Part shown: positions 1 through 10,760 of the stretch, in pieces
Position numbering within the stretch: the stretch's first letter is position 1
Layout of the letters: each line of letters starts with the position of its first letter
Assembly (NCBI GenBank): GCA_049724395.1
Contig: JAUGWO010000226.1
Span: 62,001-126,000 of the forward strand
DNA length: 64,000 nt
Source of the DNA: Spongospora subterranea f. sp. subterranea
Taxonomy: Eukaryota > Endomyxa: Phytomyxea > Phytomyxea > Plasmodiophorida
Direction: 5' to 3'
The notes under the pieces: generated by a model
What the model was told of the DNA's origin: nothing
Database searches by the model: none
What the model saw: only the letters and a program-made list of their open reading frames with translations
Made by a program: the position numbers and the translations under genes

Positions 1-625
1 GGATCATATTGATGATTTGGATTTATTTGTTTTGTCGGCTAGGTCATTTCCCTCGTTGCTAAAGTTTGCTGAAAAGATGTTGTCACGTAGAATGGGCAAG
101 GCCCGCAATTGCAAATCGAACATGCACGTTTCATTTCCGCCTGATTCCTGGGGCTCAAAGTGGTCGAAAAAGTACATTAGCTATGTCAGACCGGTTCGAA
201 TCTGCGTAATTGCAAGGCAATGCGACACGCTGTGGTTTTTGTCTTTGGGGCAACGTCGCAAACAAAAACGCAATCTGTTCAACTGGCCTTGACCGTGTTG
301 CTCTCCTATGACGAATCACCAGTTTGACAGATTGCGTTTATGTGTTCGATCCAACAAAAGAGTTCCCAGGCGCAAAATGATATCGCATCGAGTCCAGCGG
401 AGGCTGATAGGCCTCGTCCACGGCTGTGGTACACGATCTGGATATCGGACTTCACAGTTGGTTTTGTGGTTTCCGTGTGTAGTGAAACAGTATGACCACA
501 ATTACTGTCCGTAAAGGGGTGACACTTAACGCTAGATACACCAGTCCGCTTCATCAAGTTGTTGACTTTTGAGCGACAGGGAGTCGCAGATCAGCGAAAA
601 CGCTCTCGATTAGGCCAGCTATCAT
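1..625. other. Left-edge stretch without an assignable gene
   Basis: The plus strand is open from the left edge to about 292 in one frame. It has no ATG near the edge and resembles no family I know, so it could be the last exon of a gene to the left. An imperfect inverted repeat (arms about 269-286 and 320-337, 16 of 18 bases paired) lies just after it. Overlapping open frames on both strands at 306-557 look like shadows. A GGTTCGAATC near 190 resembles a tRNA B box but has no cloverleaf around it. Confidence 0.3.
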
Positions 626-1723
626 ATGAGTGGCAGTGGATCAATGGCATCAGACGCTGATGGCGCTGCATTGATGAAAAAGGCTGAGAAGGCGCATACC
701 AAGACTGTATTCAACTGGACCGCTGACTGGGCTTCTGCTCTAATGTATTATGAACAAGCTGCGAATGCGTTCAGGAAGGATATTAGTATTAAAGGACATT
801 GCAATATGGTTGAGGCGCTTCGGCAGGCTTCCAATGCTGCCGAACAGCTATCGAATGCCAATACGGCTGCGAAGCATCTAGGAACTGCAGCGGCCGCTTG
901 CTTCAAAATAGGTGACAAGGTCGAGTGAGTTCCAATCCGAATGTAATATAAATTACTGAGCCTATTTGGGTAGGTTCAAGCGGTAGAGCTGTTAAGGTCC
1001 TCAGCAAAATTATATCATGAAAATACTCAAGCGAGAAAAGCGGCGGAGGATCTCAGCAAGGCCGCTGGATGGGTACGGGACGAAAACCCTGACCTCGCAG
1101 TGAAACTTTATGAGCAGGCATGTGAAATATACGACATAGAAGATCAAGTCCAGATGGCTGCAGATGTCTACAAGATTGCTGTGTCGTTTCTCGCTCGAGA
1201 AAATCGACTGGACGATGCCGTTAAGTTTCTCATGAAACAGAATAAGGGCTTGAGCAAGCATATCGGCAAGTTTGCAGAGGCGTTTTATAAAAATTGTTTG
1301 AGTGTCTGTATCCTATACCTAAGTCTCAGGGGGATACTAGTCATGCAATAAATGCTCTTCAAGAATTTCAAAGGTTTGTCGTATTGGCTGTCATTGGCCC
1401 AATCTAATTTATTCCATATCTTCAACAGCGTCGCTCCGGATTTCTCAAACTCCAGCGAATATATGTGTGCTAGTGGGTTAGTGTCCGCCTTTGAAAACTG
1501 CGATGTTGACGCGTTGGTGAAGGCAAAATCTGATCGGACATTGTCCTACATTGACAATCAAGTGAGGATCGTGGGTTTTTATATGCAGAAATAGGTTGCT
1601 GATATATTGTCACAGATCGCTCGATTAGTTCGCGATTTAGCAATTGACGACGACGCTAGGGAAGCGGCCAAGAAAGTGACTCAGCCTAATCTCGCTGAGG
1701 GCGATGAAGTAGATTTAACCTAG
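626..1723 (+). CDS. NAPG: gamma-SNAP (NSF attachment protein gamma)
   Basis: Soluble NSF attachment protein: a helical-hairpin (TPR-like) adaptor that recruits the NSF ATPase to SNARE complexes for disassembly after membrane fusion. Exons are 626-919, about 974-1374, 1429-1561 and 1616-1723. The N-terminus (WTADWASALMYYEQAANAF, AAKHLGTAAAACFKIGDK) and middle (AVELLRSSAKLYHENTQA, VKLYEQACEIYDIEDQVQ) follow the gamma type more closely than alpha/beta-SNAP, and the length is normal. The reading frame shifts by one base in the run of five G at 1329-1333: before it the frame reads VCILYLSLRG, after it GDTSHAINALQEFQ. A missing G, either an assembly error or a real lesion, explains this best. A 26-nt intron at 1304-1329 would also restore the frame, but it would remove conserved residues. 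The gene converges with uL29m, 64 bp away. Confidence 0.85.
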
Positions 1724-1787
1724 CGATTGTGTAATTGATAATATAGTGTGTCGGTCTTATACAGAGCTTGTGGAAATTGAAATGCGC

Positions 1788-2265
1788 TTATTTATTGCTT
1801 GCTTCAACTTCGGAGTCGACAGAATTTTCATTTTCCAGCAGCTTCGCAGCCTTGTATTCCAAGTTTCTTTGTCCGACAACGGTTTTCAATCGCGCCATTG
1901 ATTGTCGGACCTTCTTCAATCGGCCAGGATTAGGCATTGCTGTTTTCTGGGTACGGTGAATGTGCCGAGTAGACAGAAGCATATTTTTCTCTTTCAGTAG
2001 CACATACCAAAGCTTATGCAAATCCTCAAAAGATTTTAATCGTAATTCATTTGCCCTCCAAGCACGTCCTACGATGAACAGGGCAAAGTCAAGAAAAAGA
2101 ACAATCGTGCGACACTCAAAAAGCGTAATTACCGACTGATATACAGCTAGGGTTGTCGATAAAAGGAAGAAGTATGGACGGAGGAGATGGATTTGTCGAT
2201 AATGGACGCGCCCCTGGCCTAGATAACCTGGGTAAGGATCTGACCAATCTTGACAAGTTCAACAT
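1788..2265 (-). CDS. MRPL47: Mitochondrial large-subunit ribosomal protein uL29m (MRPL47)
   Basis: Protein of the mitoribosomal large subunit near the exit tunnel. Two exons, 2265-2133 and 2068-1788, join in phase (V-G codon across the junction) to give 137 aa. The N-terminus (MLNLSRLVRSLPRLSRPG) is Arg/Leu/Ser-rich without acidic residues, as in a mitochondrial presequence. The core matches the MRP-L47 signature: GRAWRANELRLKSFEDLHKL, WYVLLKEKNMLL and RLKKVRQSMARLKTVVGQRN. The chosen ATG opens the presequence; an upstream in-frame GTG-type start is not needed. The 5' flank carries TGTACA motifs also seen before uL10m, MSS4 and COG3. Confidence 0.92.
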
Positions 2266-2327
2266 GACGGTAATGATGAAATACGGCGGAACCCAGTTGC
2301 TGCTGGAACCGCTCACGGGCAGAGCAC

Positions 2328-2412
2328 ACTGTGTAGACAGTAGTAACGATGTACACTGTCCAGTGTGGTGTACAGTATACCTGTAAGACTGGATACACTA
2401 CCGGACTCTGCA
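2328..2412. promoter_or_regulatory. TGTACA-rich 5' flank of uL29m
   Basis: Within about 150 bp upstream of the uL29m ATG are ATGTACACTG and GTGTACAGTA, overlapping CAGTGTGG/ACACTGT inverted pieces. The same core recurs in three other 5' flanks of this window. A role as a promoter element is inference. Confidence 0.3.
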
Positions 2413-3140
2413 CTACAGACTGGTTCCTCCGCCTTCATTCAATACTGTTTTGATTTCTCTGGATTACTGGACTCGGACCAACAAACACACGATCTTGTGA
2501 CGATTGGGGAATAACAAAATAATCTATTACGGAACAAAATGACAACTGACTAGCCGAGACAAACTCCGGACATCTTTAGCAGTACCTCGTCGCTTTTCCC
2601 ATGAACGGCGTGTACCAGACAGCTGTGGGAACGTACCTTCCTATCAGGGCAAGAACTTCAGCCCAGGAGAGAGCGCCGTGCTTGCATCTTGCCGGCTGGC
2701 TGATTCTTGCGATCCGGTTAACGGCGCTGATCAGCAGTCCCGCGACGTTTTAGCGAAAGGCTGCCTGGCAGTTTGAGTCCTGGAGAATGCGAGTAGATCC
2801 CAGTCGGTCACTTCAGTGCTATTGGAAACCTGTCCAGCAATGCACGAGCAAGTTTTGCGGAATCATCAACAAAATTCTGCAAAATCGACTGGGTCAATGT
2901 CGATGGCAATCGCTAGCCTCGGTTGAGTCCAGGGCATTGATTGGTGACATTAACGAGACGGCAAGTTTGGCCCAAAACCTTTGATGGTTAAATGCATGTT
3001 TCAGGATATTATGGCCGTTCACAGAAGAAGCGGCAATATGTTCCTACATATTGTGGTCACTTAATGGACAGTGTGGAGAATCAAACCCGGGATTTAAGAA
3101 TAGAAGCGGATCAGGTAATCCGGCAGGCTGAACTTGTAGG
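2413..3140. other. Intergenic or unresolved sequence
   Basis: Short open frames occur on the plus strand (2787-2984, 2992-3273) but without a recognisable domain or convincing splice pattern. It may hold 5' exons of the unresolved plus-strand gene that follows. Confidence 0.3.
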
Positions 3141-3149
3141 GGTTTGCCG

Positions 3150-3745
3150 ATTTCCCACTTCGACTGGCCGTACACCAGGCCAGCCTGCCGGGATATGTCC
3201 CACATCAATTCCCATATCCTGGAGGGCCATTATATGGCGCCAATACGAATGCAGAAGCAGGAAACAGCTATAGGATGTTCCCTGACGTTGGTCATCGATG
3301 AACCGTTGATCGTAGCGCATATAGTTCGACCTGATTCGTTTGCGAGTACGGAGCACCTCCTTTGTCACCCAAATTACAGGAAACTGATCGCGAACGATGC
3401 CCCATCTGCGCCAAGTACCATTTCCCTAAAACTTGTGCGGACGGGCATTATTATCGCCATGGTGTGGACCCGGTTGCTCGCCATCTCAATGTTGGAAAGA
3501 TTGACCACTTGCACTCAGGTAATCGCCATTTTTTTAGTTTATTAATTATCATTACTATTGGTTGCACTTATCGCTAATGGAACGAGGTCGACTTTGACCG
3601 TTGCAGATGTCTGGGTATCGCCACCTGATTCGCCTGTTGCAACCCCATATTGCACTCGTACAGGCTGACGAGCGTATTGGCGATCTCGAAAGAGAGCTGC
3701 TGCGACCTGAACAGGCAGTTATCCTGACACTTCAACGTGTTCAGG
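3150..3745 (+). CDS. Possible multi-exon gene with a Cys-rich motif, unassigned
   Basis: I do not recognise this gene. Three plus-strand blocks look coding. About 3150-3290 is Pro/Gly-rich (VPHQFPYPGGPLYG). About 3381-3518 follows a TTACAG acceptor and contains CPICAKYHFPKTC, a CX2CX3HX4C pattern one residue short of a CCHC zinc knuckle. About 3607-3744 follows a TTGCAG acceptor and reads as an amphipathic helix (RIGDLERELLRPEQAV). The middle block ends at a plausible donor, but phases between blocks do not all agree, so the model is tentative. Its 3' end abuts the 3' end of the CatSper gene on the other strand. A degraded retroelement gag is one alternative. Confidence 0.25.
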
Positions 3746-3836
3746 TAAATCTCAATCCAAATCGGATGGCAGCAGGGATTTCTCTATTCAACCACACCGA
3801 TACCACATTCAGTTCAATGCCTCTCAAATCCAACGC

Positions 3837-5305
3837 TCATACCATTATTCGAATATCATCGTTTCTCAACGATCCTTCCAACTGCTTGAACGCCTTCTCC
3901 AGATTCGTCACAACATCTTCTTTTGACTGGTTTCCGGGAAACAGTTTTTCAATGCGATCCCCGTTTTCGAATCAACGAACGGGACATTACCTGTTTTACT
4001 ATCCCTTTTCTAGCAGCTAATAGCGCCACGATCTCCTTCTTCTGTTTATCTCGTAGGAATCGCTTCTTACGAGATATGGCCGAATTCTCCTCATGGTGTT
4101 CCTGTAGTGCTGCTCCTCTGCCTGAGCTTGATCCAGATTGTCAATGACAATACCTGGAGCAACAGAATGTCGCAGTCAGTATTCTGCCACCAGCGCCGCC
4201 CTATCCAGTCGCCGACCGATGAATAAATTCGTGAAGACGAAATTGCCCACGAACACGAAGGTGCTGGTGAACAGGCGTGAGAGCTCCTGTCCTGGTGCAT
4301 TGCGATCAAGCTCATTCTGGAAGAATGTCCATCCATCGGCGGTGACCAGAACCCAAAGCGTGTATCTGATGGGCAAATCCAATCAGGATATGGTTCTGGA
4401 CCAAACCGTGGAGAAACCCGGGAAATACAGTGTCTTCGGAAGATCGCCCCAATAGAGCTGATTGTCGTTATTGTCCTGGCCGAAGAAATAGTAGCCGGCA
4501 ATGGCGAACACGTACATGATCAGCATCAGCAGCAGAAGCAGGTTCCCGATCGAGTAGATCGTCTTCAGCAACGCCACCACGATGATCTGGAGCGAGCGGA
4601 CGAACGAGATACTCCTTAGCGCTCGCAAAGCGCGAAGAAGCTGATGGGCCAGCACAGCGTTCAGAATCGGCGTTTCCGTAACAGGGAAGGGCGGCGATCG
4701 TTGGACATTACCACGAAGCACTCGAAGATATTCGATATTGGCCGAGATTTCCAGCTCAAAAACGTCCCGAATAAAATCGAAAGCGGAAACCATCAGAACG
4801 AAGAAATCGAACCGATTGTAGTTGGACAAAAAGTACGAGAAACCGGAAGACGTGATCTTCAACACGAACTCGGTCGTGTACAGGACTAGGAATATGATAT
4901 CGAGCATGTCGAAGGCGAGCGGGGATATTGCCGAATCAGGAAAGGTTTTGATGGCGATCAGCACTGAATTGATGACGATCGCGACCATGATTACTCGCTC
5001 AAACTGAGGGCTCTGCAACAGAAAACAGGTTTAAACGATAATGGAAAAACGCTCAAATTTTTGGTGTATCGGAAAACGTTCCAGGAATTTACATTGGTGA
5101 TGACGTTGATGAACTGCTTCACTGTTATGTCGTTTTCGTCAGTTGTCTTTGCCACTGAATGTTAATGAGGTTATTCGGTTTCGATAGAGTTGTTCAGCGA
5201 ATCGGTATTAAGCTCACTTGTATTCCTATCGTAATCAGCCTGGAGTAGTTTGATGAACCTGGCGTCGTCATCGTAGGCTGTGGCAAACGGCTCTGTGGAC
5301 TTCAT
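3837..5305 (-). CDS. CatSper-type voltage-gated Ca2+ channel (CatSper3-like)
   Basis: Six-helix, single-domain cation channel; in animals four CatSper types form the flagellar Ca2+ channel of sperm. Exons are 5305-5218, 5154-5093, 5012-4418, 4365-4217, 4153 to about 3990, and 3926-3837. Exon 3 carries S1-S5, including an S4 with regularly spaced Arg (LLRALRALRSISFVRSL) and an S5 ending AIAGYYFFG. Exon 4 holds the pore helix and filter VTADGWTFFQNELD, fitting the CatSper T-x-D-x-W filter, followed by S6. Exon 5 begins GIVIDNLDQAQAEE, after which a one-base frame break moves the coding frame to a basic coiled coil (RKKRFLRDKQKKEIVALL). Exon 6 (DVVTNLEKAFKQLEGSLR) resembles the CatSper3 tail. 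The MKSTEPFATAYDDD start is the first in-frame ATG. CatSper3 rather than CatSper2/4 is my reading of filter and tail. Confidence 0.8.
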
Positions 5306-6354
5306 TTTTGAATCTGTTTCGGGGGGCAGGTGGTCTCGCACAGCAGCAAATCAATTATCCACCCCTTAATCAAGGTACAGCACCACGCGATCGCCAACCC
5401 TAGTTCAGGGCGATATATTTTTCTCTAACATGAATACACAGGATCAGTTCGCCGAAGCGAAGGTGCTCAGTTTTTGCCTGTAGAAAGGGAACCTATTGCA
5501 GGGCGCCGGAGACGAAACCGACAGATGCCGAACGGTCGATGTTTTGAGGTGGGAAAGAGGGACTCAACCAGTTCGACCCGTTGAGAGGTCGTTGGATCGT
5601 CAGGCGCCCGTTGCGTGTCAATATCAACAAACAGGTCGCGGCGGTCTTGGGCTCCTCAACGCCTATCCAGGCCCAGAGAGCTACAAAGCTGGAACTTTGC
5701 AGAAGGGTTGTTTTGGAACCAACTTCGAGGGAAGTCAACGAGCGTATGGAAATTGAAACCATATGTGCAACAGTTTCACTCGAATCTCAGATGGTAATCA
5801 GACCCTTCCCTGCATATGTGTCGTTTTATATCGAGATGAGGGGCTGGCGATTGATGGAAGACTTAATCTCCTCTGAGGAAGGCGTGGTCACGGAAAAGAC
5901 TCTTTGCTTGGCGTTTTCTTCCTCGGTTCGAGGTTCTTCCTTGATCACATTCTATGCAGCAACTACTGAAGAACCTCGACCCGAGGAAAAAAGCCTCAGT
6001 TACAAATCATTTTTGGTCTTTCCCCCGACGACGACCTCGTCAGAAGAAATTGAGTCTCCCGTCGATCACCAGCACCTCATTTCCATAAAAAACCTATCCA
6101 GCGAGCTTAAATTGTTTTTTGAGAAAGTTAGATTCAGATGGATTTTTCTCCGGTTTTTTACGAAGTATTTTGAACAAATCGTTTGCAATAGTTTGAATTA
6201 TATTTGCGAACGCGACTTAGGTGATGGAATCCTATATTTGATTTGGTCAATAACATCACAAAAACGTTTTCTGGAGCGATACGTTGAAAAAACGATATGA
6301 TCTTGTGTATTAAATGGATGTTTCCAGTAGTTGTATAGTTTGAGTATTACTAAG
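5306..6354. other. Unresolved interval with open frames on both strands and a hairpin
   Basis: On the minus strand, about 5493-5790 is open and protein-like (SSFVALWAWIGVEEPKT, CLLILTRNGRLTIQRPL), reminiscent of beta-propeller strands, but I cannot join it to neighbours. On the plus strand an ATG at about 5430 followed by GTGCTC...TTGCAG could splice into 5499-5756. A 239-aa plus frame (5581-6300) starts at TTG and is probably chance. Which strand is coding is undecided. A strong hairpin lies at 5921-5986. Confidence 0.25.
5921..5986. repeat. Imperfect inverted repeat (hairpin)
   Basis: CCTCGGTTCGAGGTTCTTC (5921-5939) pairs with GAAGAACCTCGACCCGAGG (5968-5986) with one mismatch and a 28-nt loop. 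It sits in a stretch with no firm gene. It could be a small MITE remnant, an RNA stem or a terminator-like structure; nothing in the sequence decides. Confidence 0.6.
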
Positions 6355-7700
6355 CTATGAAGTTGATCGCCGGGTCCTCTTGGACCATTGCACCGTCTGT
6401 GGCGAGGGCATCGCCTCTGATTGAATCTGGCCCTGCCCCGATGCAGTAATCGGGTCGCCACCACTGCCTCTCCTCAGAGATGACGACAGCGACCTTCTGC
6501 TTGTCCGGGTCTCGTGAGCCGCTGCCGAAGGGGCACTGCCCTCGTCCACCTCATCATCACCGCCACCTGATACAGACGCAGGCCCAGACTCGTACACAAC
6601 TCCATCATTAGCCAATCCATTCAGGACCCGCCACTTTTTGGCGAGAGATTTGGTGGATCGCTCCGGGTTCGCACCCCAATATGTAGACAAGATCTTATTC
6701 CAGTCGGAGCCGAATCTAGCAACACCTTCCTGTAAAATTCAACATTAAAATCTTGACGAAACAGTGATCGTCAACGTTTCTACCCTGAGGTTCTGCTCTT
6801 CGACCTCACTGTAAAATCGCTGTGTTGCGCATACCGGTAATCTACCAGATTCCGGAATATTATCGGGCACGTCTTGTTCCACAGATACTGTTGATGGAAT
6901 ACGCGATACTCTCGAATATTTATTGCGATATCGCCTTCCGCCTCGCCGCTCAGTATGCTCTGACGCTGATGTGGCGTTCAGGCGATGCCACCTTTCACTT
7001 AGCGCCTAAGACAATCGTTCAGCAAAAAAACCCTTGTGGTCAAACGACTACCCACTCGAGTATTGCGCCCGCGAAAGTCAAAAGTGTTCAAAATCGCCTG
7101 CCAGTCCTTTCCAAACTGGGCGACTCCCGATCTGAGATTATTTAAGTCTTCGTCGGTCCACCGCATCGCCAATCGTCGCCGAATATGAGGCGAGCAGGAA
7201 AGATCATCGCCTTCGTCTTCATCAACCTTGACGGAGTCGCTGCCGGAATCGGATGAGGATTCCTCTTCCTGAACTATGGCCGATTGCAGGTTGGGGTTGT
7301 GTCGGCGAAAGGTCAGATATAGATACTGGCGGCCGAGGAAAAACCGGGCGTATGTGCCGACATCATATTCGGATATATCACACATCAATTCTTTGTCGGT
7401 AGAGCGGAATATAAACCAGCCAGATAATAACGCCGGATCTTTGTCGAAATATTCGGCCAGTACCTGAAAACCAAACATTACTCGACGCCGTTAGCGTGCG
7501 ATGACCGAGAACGGTACCGGAGGGGGAGGGGCGGTCGTGTTGGTGAAGGCAACGGCACGGGATAAGGCTGACAATAGGGCTCGCAGGCCGGTTGGCGACA
7601 GATCGTGATCGTGCAGCTCACAAGGAACCCCAGTGGTCAGCATGTGTATCTCTGGCAGTGTCGACGAGCGCATCGTCATTGCCTGGTCCAGCTCACCCAT
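6355..7700 (-). CDS. Two-repeat SANT/Myb-like DNA-binding protein
   Basis: Multi-exon protein ending at 6355. The exon at 7462-7060 follows a good TTTTCAG acceptor and joins in phase to an upstream exon (about 7700-7521) across an intron with a GCTAAC branch-like motif. An acidic Ser/Asp stretch precedes a first SANT-like repeat (RWTDEDLNNLRSGVAQFGKD, WQAILNTFDFRGRNT). After an unclear middle, a second repeat reads REGVARFGSDWNKILSTYW and SLAKKWRVLNG. Paired repeats of this spacing occur in Myb-type transcription factors and in rDNA or telomere-binding proteins; I cannot choose. The N-terminal region (FIFRSTDKELMCDISEYDVG) is not a domain I know. The true start is uncertain. The tail is Ser/Arg-rich and disordered. 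Confidence 0.6.
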
Positions 7701-8574
7701 CGCGACCCAAGGCTAGCCGTGGGAGGCAGTCGGGGGTGGGTGGGATGGTTCTCGCCAGCTGATGGTGCTCGCTCCGCGCGACCAATAATCCCAATAACGT
7801 CGCGATAGAGATATTACGGTCTTATGAGTGAAACCGGTAAATTCGATTGTGATGATGGGGGTCTAAAGGATTGACCGACAATTGGCCGCGCACTACGGGC
7901 ATTGAGTCCAGGGACTACACACGGTGGGGCAACTGCATAATGCCGTCACCGAAGACACCGCGCTAGAGGGAGACCGTCACCCGATAATGAACGGGGGACA
8001 CCACCACCGCTGTGAGAAACATTGGCGTTACGGGTGGAGGGGGGGAGTGGTGACGCGGTTCATTGGTGTGTAACGGCACCGAACGGTATCAGTGGTGGCG
8101 TAACACATGAGGCCATTGCGTTTTGACACAGATCACGTTGTTTCTGGTGATGGCCGTGCTGGAATACAGCTTGTGGTCCAATTAGGGAGCGCCACCTTTA
8201 TCATGACCGGGAATTGACGGCACATCCCAGAGAGTGGCCACTTTTAGAACGCGTCTATTCCAAAACCCATCGCTACTATCAGTCAATTCGGGCCGTAGCC
8301 ACAATACCATCACTTATTTCATGATTGTAATGCCAATACCGACGGTATTTCTTTGCCAAATCCGATAAATCTCGTCATCAAAAACCGTTGCGGTGGTATA
8401 ATATATATCTTTGGGTGGCTTTATATCATTCCGTCCTAACCAAATTAGCAGGCCTGTATGGGTCGTTGGCAATAAATATAGCAGCAGTAGAAGCTGTCAT
8501 ATCCCTTTGGTCTAATGGCTTTTCAGACTGGGAAGGGCCAATTCCTTGACGAAGATCGTAGATAACTATAAAAA
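7701..8574. other. Gap without recognisable gene
   Basis: About 870 bp between the SANT protein start and the TMEM184 3' end. No open frame resembles a known family and no repeat of note was seen. It may contain further 5' exons of the SANT gene or its promoter. Confidence 0.4.
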
Positions 8575-9983
8575 TCACGTTAATGTATGATTCGGATGAC
8601 GACAACCAAAAGCGATCCCATTACCATCAGTGACATCAGCAGCCGTAAGCAGCGACCGGAGCATTGGCGTTGTGATATGGGCCGGCAAATCTTCAGAGGA
8701 GAAATCCTCCGGCGGGAACGCATAATGATGGGCAATGGCGAATGCAACCATTTCCATGCAAATGACTAAATCCTCGAACCGAGCAACGTCTTCACGCGAG
8801 CCCTGAAACGTCACTCAAATAATGAATACTGCAATACATATGTAACACACCTTGAGCCATCCGATCGATACCAATAACGCTATTAAGACACTTTGCCAAA
8901 AAGTGAAAAAAATTAACGCTTTGATACAAAGCATTTTTGGAATTGGCCGAATTGGAGCCAAGTCTTCAGCGAACGCCAGATACATCATAATTAAACAATA
9001 AATTGCCTGATCATGCACGATGAGATCTTATTGCCAGGAACAAACAAAGTTGGGGGAAAACATACCCAGACTTGGCTGCAGTTGACAATGAATGACACAT
9101 AGAAATATCCTATAACACTTCAGGCATTATCTTTGAGAACAGAAATATAACGAACCAGCATCGAATGCAATATCCCCAGCCTTGAAGACACCGAATGCTC
9201 CAAGAAGCAAAGAAAATAAAGCCATTAACGGTTTAACTGCAACATACTGAAGTACGCCCCATTCAACCTTCAAAAAAAAAGGGGTGCCCATTTTCCATAA
9301 GGGTAAATACTGACAGAAAGGTTCAAAATAACAGAAGCGACGCACAGTCAAGATACTACATTGAAGGGAAATATGTGTTTTTGTTGAGACTTGGAGCGCA
9401 AAATAACCAGCATTGCATCCGTACCCCCAAGTACAATGCTGAAGAATTTGAAGAACGAGTATATAACGAATGCTTCCTACGTCATCTGCGAGTCGGAATA
9501 CAGTTGATGTGAAGATGGTAGGCATCTACTTACATAACAATCCCTCCCAGTGTCAAAAAAGACGGATTGACCGATTGTAGTGGAAAAAAACGACGTCCAG
9601 GCATATACTAAAACCCAAAAATTGTGTTAAAAACTTGAGAGAACCAATCAACTCTATGTCCATTGAACTGTGGCTCTTGCAACCACAGAATTGTGGCTCT
9701 TAAAATAATATCGATAATTTTTTAGGCCAGTAAGCAAACAATCGCAGACGAAGCTCAGAAGCTAAACTTATCATGAGCTCAACATCAATGACGAAACAAT
9801 TAGCAAATGCTATCAATTACTTGGACACATTAACAGAATCCTATTAACATGGGTCCTCAAAGCACTGTTCGGATTGAGTCGCAGATGGTTGCGAACTTGG
9901 ACGATGGATAGAAAAGTGGAGAGCGCAGCACAGACGCCGGCAATGCCAGTGGTCGACGGCCCTATACTTATAGCGAGTTCCAT
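8575..9983 (-). CDS. TMEM184 / LAZ1 family (DUF300) seven-helix membrane protein
   Basis: Polytopic membrane protein of the organic solute transporter alpha/TMEM184 family; plant and animal members act at vacuolar, lysosomal or plasma membranes. Start ATG at 9983 ([18 protein letters not shown]), then VNRILLM, matching the family's R-I-L-x-M block. The exon at about 9525-9165 carries [12 protein letters not shown] and [14 protein letters not shown]. The following exons give [33 protein letters not shown] and [19 protein letters not shown], all family hallmarks in the usual order. Introns after FDAG and after SQVW keep phase (donor TGG|GTATGT, acceptor GATCAG|GCA). The first intron is odd: to keep the frame it must start with AT or end with AT. 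The stop at 8575 gives a short polar tail. Confidence 0.85.
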
Positions 9984-10061
9984 CCAATCCAAAGAAATGT
10001 GGGTTGATCCAACGGGGCGACACAATTGACGGTCTAATGACGCCACTTGACTGTACCAAAG

Positions 10062-10760
10062 TATGAGCACATTTGAGCCAGTGGAGCCGCGCGCGGCCGC
10101 AAACACCGTGGGGCACAGATCATTGACATTCCTGTCCAGTCGGGACCGTCAGACGACAACCGCAATTGGTTGATTGAGTGGGAGCGAGCCGTACATCCAT
10201 GGCTGCATTGGACAGGGTCGGATGGGAGCAGCTGTGTCTACTGCAGCAATGGAGCGTGCCTTCAACTGTTCATGCGTTGCTTGGAAGCGGGGACGTGGAT
10301 CAAGGGGGTATTCCCATGATTGGAGATGGCGACCATCCCTAACTGGTATGCGTAAAAACGCATTTTATCGATCATTACGAAGTTTATAATACGAACAACA
10401 TTCTTTGAGACAATCGCCTTTCAACCCGCCACTACGTATCCATTCCTTACACATATGTAATATTTCGCTCTGGCCTATTGCATAACTGTACCAGGGCAAA
10501 CAGCAATTATTGGTCGCTCTGCAGAACGCCGTTCGTGTATTCTGCCATCATTGTCATGGCGTTCCTGTCGCACAACCCTGAAATTTGATTACCGTCGGCA
10601 ACGTATTTGAGGAGAGGTGGACAATGTCGAACAACGATGGCACATTCATTAACTTTGAACCTGGAGAATCGTTTTCTGTAACCATATTTCGTCTGAGATT
10701 CTCAATGTTAGCACATGCCGGTTCCAAAAATCAGATGGTCACTCTCAGTGAAATATGGTA
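10062..10760 (+). CDS. Possible short multi-exon gene head to head with TMEM184, unassigned
   Basis: I do not recognise this product. An ATG at 10062 opens MSTFEPVEPRAAANTVGHRS, 79 bp from the divergent TMEM184 start. Further plus-strand blocks look coding: about 10150-10310 reads HPWLHWTGSDGSSCVYCSNG then ACLQLFMRCLEAGTWIKG, and about 10495-10580, after a CTGTACCAG acceptor, reads GKQQLLVALQNAVRVFCHHC. A later ATG at 10624 opens MSNNDGTFINFEPGESFSV. The Cys pairs (CVYC, CHHC) suggest zinc binding. Phases between blocks were not reconciled, so exon edges are approximate and the gene may be degraded. Confidence 0.3.

Noticed and set aside
180-210. B-box-like GGTTCGAATC
   Set aside because: No pairing T-stem, acceptor stem or A box at the right distance.
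1304-1329. 26-nt intron in gamma-SNAP
   Set aside because: It restores the frame but deletes residues that align with other gamma-SNAPs; a missing G in the homopolymer is simpler.
5581-6300. 239-codon plus-strand open frame
   Set aside because: It begins at TTG, has no recognisable domain, and overlaps a hairpin and a more protein-like minus-strand frame. Probably chance.
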